A stretch of 64,000 nt of DNA from Talinum fruticosum (taxonomy: Eukaryota; Streptophyta; Magnoliopsida; Caryophyllales; Talinaceae). Under the pieces are notes generated by a model. It was not told the DNA's origin. It saw only the letters and a list, made by a program, of their open reading frames with translations, and searched no databases. The DNA lies in assembly GCA_021018815.1 (NCBI GenBank), contig JAITYX010000002.1, forward strand, positions 12,865,001 through 12,929,000. The letters are read 5' to 3'. Numbering within the stretch: position 1 is the stretch's first letter; every line of letters begins with the position of its first letter. Made by a program: the position numbers and the translations under genes. Of this stretch, positions 63,548 to 64,000 are shown piece after piece.

Positions 63548-63883
63548 ATGGGGCTGCTGTCGGACCGCCCTTCCACGGCCACCGCCCTCAAATGGATGGG
63601 CTTTGTCACCGCCGTCTGGGTCCAGGCAATTTCCGGCAACAACTACACTTTCTCTAACTACTCCGACGCCCTTAAGACCTTGATGAACTTGACCCAGGTG
63701 CAATTGAACAATCTCTCCGTGGCTAAGGATGTGGGCAAGGCTTTTGGCCTTCTTGCTGGCCTTGCCTCTGATAGCTTCCCCACTTGGCTTCTCCTCCTTA
63801 TTGGCTCGATCGAAGGTCTGGTTGGTTATGGAGCTCAATGGCTTGTTGTTAGCAAGACCATTAATCCCCTTCCTTACTGGGCG
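63548..63883 (+). CDS. Nodulin-like/NFD4-type major facilitator transporter, first exon only
   Basis: The ATG at 63548 opens 112 codons, then a strong GCG|GTATGT donor; the rest lies beyond the window. Recognisable family sequence: LKWMGFVTAVWVQAISGNNY, FSNYSDALK, LNNLSVAKDVGKAFG, LLLLIGSIEGLVGYGAQWL and NPLPYW. This is the nodulin-like N-terminal domain with the first transmembrane helices. Members are plant MFS proteins; NFD4 is implicated in karyogamy and others in small-solute transport, but the substrate here is unknown. An AG at 63976 is an unlikely acceptor, because the sequence after it does not fit the family. The start is supported by the similarity beginning at MGLLSD. Confidence 0.9.
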
Positions 63884-64000
63884 GTATGTCTTTTCTTGTT
63901 CTCAAGATATTCTCTCTCCAATTCATTAGCTGATGGGGAATTTTGGTCATCTTGGTATTTATGGGGGACTTTCAGATTTGGGTGCATTGTTCGCTTATTA

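Noticed and set aside
63976..64000. Possible second exon of the MFS gene after TTTCAG
   Set aside because: Translation after this AG does not match the conserved segment that should follow NPLPYW; the true exon 2 is probably beyond the window.

Overview
The window is nuclear DNA of a flowering plant, most likely a eudicot. Coding exons are short, bounded by GT/AG introns, and match plant-specific families. Intergenic DNA is AT-rich and full of MITEs, Helitrons and an LTR retrotransposon. I cannot name the species. No tRNA, rRNA, CRISPR array or bacterial-type operon was seen.

Layout. 1-3.1 kb: no convincing gene. 3.1-3.4 kb: a possible small secreted-peptide first exon. 3.99-14.21 kb (minus): an 18-exon acylamino-acid-releasing enzyme (AARE). 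15.07-15.59 kb: a MITE. 18.19-18.83 kb (minus): a 3-exon actin-depolymerizing factor of the ADF5/ADF9 type. 22.15-27.60 kb (minus): a 3-exon choline-transporter-like membrane protein. 29.0-30.5 kb: three MITEs. 31.67-32.97 kb (plus): a 6-exon single-domain rhodanese (STR18-like). 33.60-36.39 kb (minus): a 7-exon membrane-anchored cyclophilin (CYP21-1-like). 36.8-58.7 kb: an island of nested mobile elements. 63.55 kb to the window end (plus): first exon of a nodulin-like/NFD4-type MFS transporter. The order ADF, CYP21-1, nodulin-like MFS recalls the Arabidopsis block At4g34970-At4g34960-At4g34950, so the 27 kb between the last two genes here looks like transposon expansion of a formerly compact interval.

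The island. A plus-strand Helitron (about 36781-41910) carries a spliced RPA-like OB-fold gene and a helicase tail. At least two minus-strand Helitrons of one family follow (44358-46116 and 46163-58214), with a third 5' end at 58653. The second holds a PIF1-type helicase pseudogene and was split by an LTR retrotransposon (48830-57602, minus orientation) with 2.69 kb LTRs, a perfect 5-bp target duplication, an initiator-Met-tRNA primer-binding site and a polypurine tract. Its LTRs are nearly identical outside one divergent block, while its gag/pol interior is short and degenerate. That pattern fits a non-autonomous element mobilised in trans.

Sequence quality. Once exons are assembled, AARE, the choline-transporter-like gene and the cyclophilin each become fully open if one to four single-base indels are allowed. 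Most lie in homopolymer runs. This points to assembly errors more than to pseudogenes. The ADF and rhodanese genes are intact. The genes encode unrelated housekeeping functions and do not form a pathway.
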